Below, piece after piece: positions 42,844 through 45,515 of a stretch of DNA of 45,515 nucleotides (position 1 is the stretch's first letter; each line of letters begins with the position of its first letter). The notes under the pieces were generated by a model. That model saw nothing but the letters and a program-made list of their open reading frames with translations. It did no database searches and was not told where the DNA came from. This stretch comes from Anaerolineae bacterium. Lineage in GTDB: Bacteria; Chloroflexota; Anaerolineae; Aggregatilineales; Phototrophicaceae. The position numbers were made by a program, and so were the translations under genes. Where the stretch lies: assembly GCA_019912965.1 (NCBI GenBank), contig JAIOHM010000145.1, forward strand, positions 1 to 45,515, in the 5' to 3' direction.

Positions 42844-43997
42844 CAAAGATGCGCCAAACAATACGGTTCGGGATTATCGGGCTGGGGCTAATGGGGCGCG
42901 AGTTTGGGAGCGCGGCAGCACGCTGGTGTCACTTGCTCAATCTGGATTTCGTCCCACGAATCACGGCTATCTGCGACACCAATGATAAGCTGTTTGACTG
43001 GTTCGACTCGAACTTCGACAGCATCCAAGTGCGAACCAATAATTATCATGATTTGCTGAACAGCGATGCGGTGGATGCAATTTACTGTGCTGTGCCTCAT
43101 AATCTGCATGCCCAGTTTTATGTAGATATCATCCGCTCAGGAAAACATCTACTGGGCGAGAAACCCTTTGGCATTGACCTGCAAGCCAACCAGCAGATTA
43201 TGGACGTGATCAGCCAAAATCCAGATGTGGTGGTAGCCTGTTCATCAGAATTCCCCTTCTTCCCCGGCGCGCAACGGATTATCCGATACATCAATGAAAA
43301 TCGTTTCGGCAAGATTATCCAGGTCGAGGCGGGGCTGCTGCACAGCAGCGACCTTGACCCCAACAAAAAGATCAACTGGAAGCGAATGATTGAGGTCAAC
43401 GGCGAATATGGGTGCATGGGCGATCTGGGGATGCATCCTCTGCATATTCCGCTGCGGGCGGGCTGGATGCCAAAACGAGTTTATGCTCAGTTGAATAAAA
43501 TCGTTACCCAACGCCCCAACGCCAGCGGGACACTTGTGCCCTGTGAAACGTGGGATAACGCGACCATCAACTGCGAGGTGGAGACAACCGGTCAACAGTT
43601 TCCAATGACAATCCAGACTTATCGCATTGCACCGGGGGAAACCAATACCTGGTACATCAGGGTAAGTGGGACGGATTTCAGCGCGGAGTATTCCAGTAAG
43701 TACCCTAAAACACTGCGAACGATGAGTTATACACCGGGCGGGGAACAAGCCTGGACGGTGCTTGATCTGGGATACGAGACAGCTTATCCAACGATCACCG
43801 GGGGCATTTTTGAGTTCGGATTCTCGGACGGTATCCTGCAAATGTGGGCGGCGTTCTGCGATCAGTTGGCGAACGGACGAGAGGGAATGCTTCAGCCGTT
43901 TTACTGCGCGACGCCAGCGGAAACTGCTCAGCACCATCGGATTTTGACTGCTGCACTTGAATCGGGCAAGCAGAAACAAGTTATCACCCTCGACTGA
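42840..43997 (+). CDS. Gfo/Idh/MocA-family NAD(P)-dependent dehydrogenase
   Basis: 385 residues. The nucleotide-binding N-terminus is FGIIGLGLMGREFG. The family motif GEKPFGIDLQAN carries the conserved EKP lysine. The catalytic region GDLGMHPLHIPLRAGW contains the aspartate and histidine typical of inositol/sugar dehydrogenases. It oxidises or reduces a sugar or polyol; the substrate is unknown. ATG overlaps the zinc-finger gene stop by four bases. With the aldolase and PfkB kinase it resembles inositol-type or sulfoquinovose-type catabolic sets, but no diagnostic gene of either is present. Confidence 0.92.
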   Translation: MTKMRQTIRFGIIGLGLMGREFGSAAARWCHLLNLDFVPRITAICDTNDKLFDWFDSNFDSIQVRTNNYHDLLNSDAVDAIYCAVPHNLHAQFYVDIIRSGKHLLGEKPFGIDLQANQQIMDVISQNPDVVVACSSEFPFFPGAQRIIRYINENRFGKIIQVEAGLLHSSDLDPNKKINWKRMIEVNGEYGCMGDLGMHPLHIPLRAGWMPKRVYAQLNKIVTQRPNASGTLVPCETWDNATINCEVETTGQQFPMTIQTYRIAPGETNTWYIRVSGTDFSAEYSSKYPKTLRTMSYTPGGEQAWTVLDLGYETAYPTITGGIFEFGFSDGILQMWAAFCDQLANGREGMLQPFYCATPAETAQHHRILTAALESGKQKQVITLD

Positions 43998-44012
43998 AAC
44001 GGAGCAAACAGC

Positions 44013-45122
44013 GTGGAGGCAGTCGATATTATCGTCAGCGGGCATCTGTGCCTCGATATGCTGCCGGAAATGGCAAGTGTTCCACTGGCTGCCCTGAGCG
44101 CACCGGGACGACTGTATGAAACCGGGGCGTTGACACTCTCCACAGGTGGGGCGGTTTCCAACACCGGGTTGGCGCTACATCAATTGGGCGTCAATGTGCG
44201 GCTGATGTCTAATGTGGGTGACGACTTTATCGGGCAAGCGATCATCGATGTGATTGAAAGCTATGCTCCATACCTGAGCGAACTCATCCATAAACGCAGT
44301 GGCGAACCGAGTTCATACACGATTGTGCTTTCGCCGGAAAAGGTTGACCGGATATTCCTTCACTGTACAGGAACAAACCGGACTTTTGGCGCGAACGATG
44401 TAGATTATGAACTGCTGAAACAGGTGAAGATTTTTCATCTAGGCTACCCTGCCCTGCTGCCCGGTTTGATCACCAATGAAGGAAAAGCGCTGGAAACCAT
44501 TTATCAACAGGCGAGAGCAACAGGCGTTGTGACTTCGCTGGATATGGCGCTGCCTGACCCTAAAACGCTCAGTGGGCAGGTCGATTGGGTGGGCATATTC
44601 CAGCGAACGCTGCCTTATGTGGATATTTTTATCCCCAGCATTGAGGAAATCCTGTTCTGCCTGCGGCGGGCGAACACCGAAACATGGCGGGGTAAGCTAC
44701 GCGACCATCTGACGTATGACTATTTATCGGGACTGGCGGATGAGTTAATCGGAATGGGATGCGCTATTGCAGGATTCAAGTTGGGTGAGATGGGCATTTA
44801 CCTGAAAACGGCGGATGCGTCCCGCATCGAACAACTCGAACGACTAGAGCTTGTGCCAGAACAATGGGCGAACGTTCAATTCTGGCATCCGGCATTTCAG
44901 GTGGATGTGGTGGGAACGACGGGCGCAGGCGACGCGGCCTACGCGGGGTTTTTAACGAGTCTGCTGCGGGGAAAGCCTCCTGAAGAAGCGGTTCGGATGG
45001 CTTGCGCGGTGGGGGCGTGTAATGTGGAAGCGCCGGACGCAACCAGCGGGGTACGCAGTTGGGAAGCTACATTAGCCCGCATCGATCATGGATGGGCAGC
45101 ACGTCCGGAAAAGTTATTCTGA
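44013..45122 (+). CDS. PfkB-family carbohydrate kinase
   Basis: 369 residues from a GTG at 44013, with a GGAG ribosome site about nine bases upstream. The ribokinase-fold glycine motif is [17 protein letters not shown]. The C-terminal PfkB signature [17 protein letters not shown] supplies the anion hole and catalytic Asp. Members phosphorylate ribose, fructose-6-phosphate-like, 5-keto-gluconate or inositol-derived sugars. It ends the operon; no terminator is seen in the 20 bases after its stop. The gene is GC-rich (one sampled row at 44881-44940 is about 67%), unlike the glycan genes. Confidence 0.92.
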   Translation: MEAVDIIVSGHLCLDMLPEMASVPLAALSAPGRLYETGALTLSTGGAVSNTGLALHQLGVNVRLMSNVGDDFIGQAIIDVIESYAPYLSELIHKRSGEPSSYTIVLSPEKVDRIFLHCTGTNRTFGANDVDYELLKQVKIFHLGYPALLPGLITNEGKALETIYQQARATGVVTSLDMALPDPKTLSGQVDWVGIFQRTLPYVDIFIPSIEEILFCLRRANTETWRGKLRDHLTYDYLSGLADELIGMGCAIAGFKLGEMGIYLKTADASRIEQLERLELVPEQWANVQFWHPAFQVDVVGTTGAGDAAYAGFLTSLLRGKPPEEAVRMACAVGACNVEAPDATSGVRSWEATLARIDHGWAARPEKLF

Positions 45123-45141
45123 TAAGTACGAACAGCTATTA

Positions 45142-45179
45142 GTTGATTCGCAACGTGCGCAAGATTCTGCAAATTCGTC
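45142..45179 (-). repeat. Dispersed repeat unit B, right copy (inverted)
   Basis: This is the reverse complement of 394-431 with one difference by eye: GTTGATTCGCAACGTGCG at the left edge and AAATTCGTC at the right. The inner bases are the same as in the left copy. Confidence 0.85.
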
Positions 45180-45235
45180 AGATTCGCAGTGAATTTTTGT
45201 GAAATTTGCGAAGCTTGCGGGGAAGAGTGGTTGTC

Positions 45236-45273
45236 GGTTATCAGTTCACAGTTCTGAGTTTCCAGAGAAATTT
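45236..45273 (-). repeat. Dispersed repeat unit A, diverged right copy (inverted)
   Basis: Read on the minus strand it gives TTTCTCTGGAAACTC, then AACTGTGAACTGATAACC, which shares the TCTGGAAA core and the AACTGATAAC element with 259-303 and 467-511. It is more diverged than units B and C. Confidence 0.5.
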
Positions 45274-45280
45274 ACCTCAC

Positions 45281-45310
45281 CCCTTGCTAGCCTCTCCAAC
45301 TGGAGAAGGG
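45281..45310. repeat. Short palindromic repeat (CTCACCCC...GGAGAAGGG type)
   Basis: TCTCCA at 45293-45298 and TGGAGA at 45301-45306 pair with a two-base loop, flanked by CCCTT and AAGGG. The preceding CCTCACCCC makes it look like a well-known palindromic intergenic repeat of filamentous phototrophs and cyanobacteria. Only one copy is in this window. Confidence 0.5.
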
Positions 45311-45314
45311 AACA

Positions 45315-45383
45315 ATGGCGGCGATGGCGGCGGCGGCGCGGTGGCGAAAAGTGTTTCGCCGCCAATCAGCCTTTAGCCTTTAG
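45315..45383 (-). repeat. Dispersed repeat unit C, right copy (inverted)
   Basis: The reverse complement of 639-710: both share CTAAAGGCTAAAGGCTG, ATTGGCGGCG and a GCC-rich tail. The first 27 bases are identical by eye, with substitutions and a three-base length difference after that. Confidence 0.85.
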
Positions 45384-45405
45384 AGAGTAGTTGTAACAGA
45401 TAAAA

Positions 45406-45515
45406 TTATGGACTAAGGTGGTGAAGCATTCGATCTACCATTGCAACATAAATCCAAGTCTCGCTGACGGTGGGCAAGGCTTCATAATCTTTACTAAGCC
45501 GACGATACTTGCCCA
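45406..45515 (-). mobile_element. C-terminal part of an IS5/IS4-family transposase, cut by the window edge
   Basis: On the minus strand a frame runs from the window edge to TAA at 45406-45408, giving 35 residues that begin GKYRRLSKDYE and continue LPTVSETWIY, then MLHHL. The RRLSKDYE...TSE.WIY pattern is the typical end of DDE transposases of the IS5 group. The catalytic core lies outside the window, so completeness is unknown. No terminal inverted repeat could be confirmed. Confidence 0.8.

Larger units (their letters stand above)
45123..45405. other. Gene-free right flank made of dispersed repeats
   Basis: 283 bases with no gene. It holds inverted copies of units B (45142-45179), A (about 45236-45273) and C (45315-45383) that also occur near the left end, plus a short palindrome at 45281-45310. 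A transposase remnant or gene follows at 45406. Confidence 0.7.

Noticed and set aside
43245..44045. A 266-codon minus-strand frame under the dehydrogenase gene
   Set aside because: The plus-strand frame has clear Gfo/Idh/MocA motifs throughout. The minus-strand product matches nothing and its opening has no ribosome site.
41287..45122. A sulfoquinovose or inositol pathway call
   Set aside because: Kinase, aldolase and dehydrogenase types fit loosely, but no gene diagnostic for either pathway is present.
394..45383. Terminal inverted repeats of one large 45 kb mobile element
   Set aside because: The order of units differs between flanks, no integrase or target duplication is visible, and the enclosed genes are mostly chromosomal housekeeping or envelope functions.

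Overview
The window looks like chromosomal DNA from an uncultured or little-studied Chloroflexota bacterium, probably Anaerolineae-like. This is an inference. It rests on a mevalonate-pathway pair (mevalonate kinase and a diphosphomevalonate or phosphomevalonate decarboxylase), a large STAND ATPase with a propeller-like tail, a giant secreted protein of Calx-beta-like repeats ending in SH3 domains, an L,D-transpeptidase, and a capsule-type Wzx/Wzy cluster with no outer-membrane exporter. No rRNA, tRNA, CRISPR array or phage module was recognised.

Layout. Positions 1-760 and 45123-45405 are non-coding flanks built from short dispersed repeats; the two flanks share units in opposite orientation. 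The right edge enters the C-terminus of an IS5/IS4-type transposase. From 761 to 11226 the genes lie on the minus strand: the secreted repeat protein with its own terminator, an L,D-transpeptidase, a sensor kinase/response regulator pair, and dusB. At 11371 the direction switches to plus: a two-gene ABC exporter-type module, a small cysteine-containing protein of unknown role, then a five-gene carbohydrate operon (binding protein, double ATPase, permease, TrpA-like protein, FGGY kinase; 14422-20273). The mevalonate genes at 20327-22416 are divergently arranged.

The STAND protein (22564-26460) carries a degenerate TIR-like N-terminus, an nSTAND1-type ATPase, one membrane helix, an alanine-rich helical stalk and about 12 WD40-like repeats. 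It precedes a polysaccharide cluster (26540-38955): a double-domain priming transferase, a GT39-like enzyme, a Wzz/BY-kinase fusion, polymerase/ligase, flippase, a glutaminase-dead asparagine-synthase-like enzyme and three GT4 glycosyltransferases. A second sugar-metabolism run follows (38971-45122): secreted PQQ-type sugar dehydrogenase, mutarotase-like protein, class I aldolase, a zinc-finger pRiA4b-like protein, a Gfo/Idh/MocA dehydrogenase and a PfkB kinase.

How they fit together. The minus-strand block concerns cell wall and surface. The polysaccharide cluster should make an exported glycan on a polyprenyl carrier. The two sugar operons supply uptake, phosphorylation and aldol cleavage of sugars whose identity cannot be read from sequence. 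The strongest candidates for something new are the TIR-like/nSTAND/membrane/propeller protein, the TrpA-like protein in a sugar operon without any trp genes, and the tandem fusion of two priming sugar transferases.
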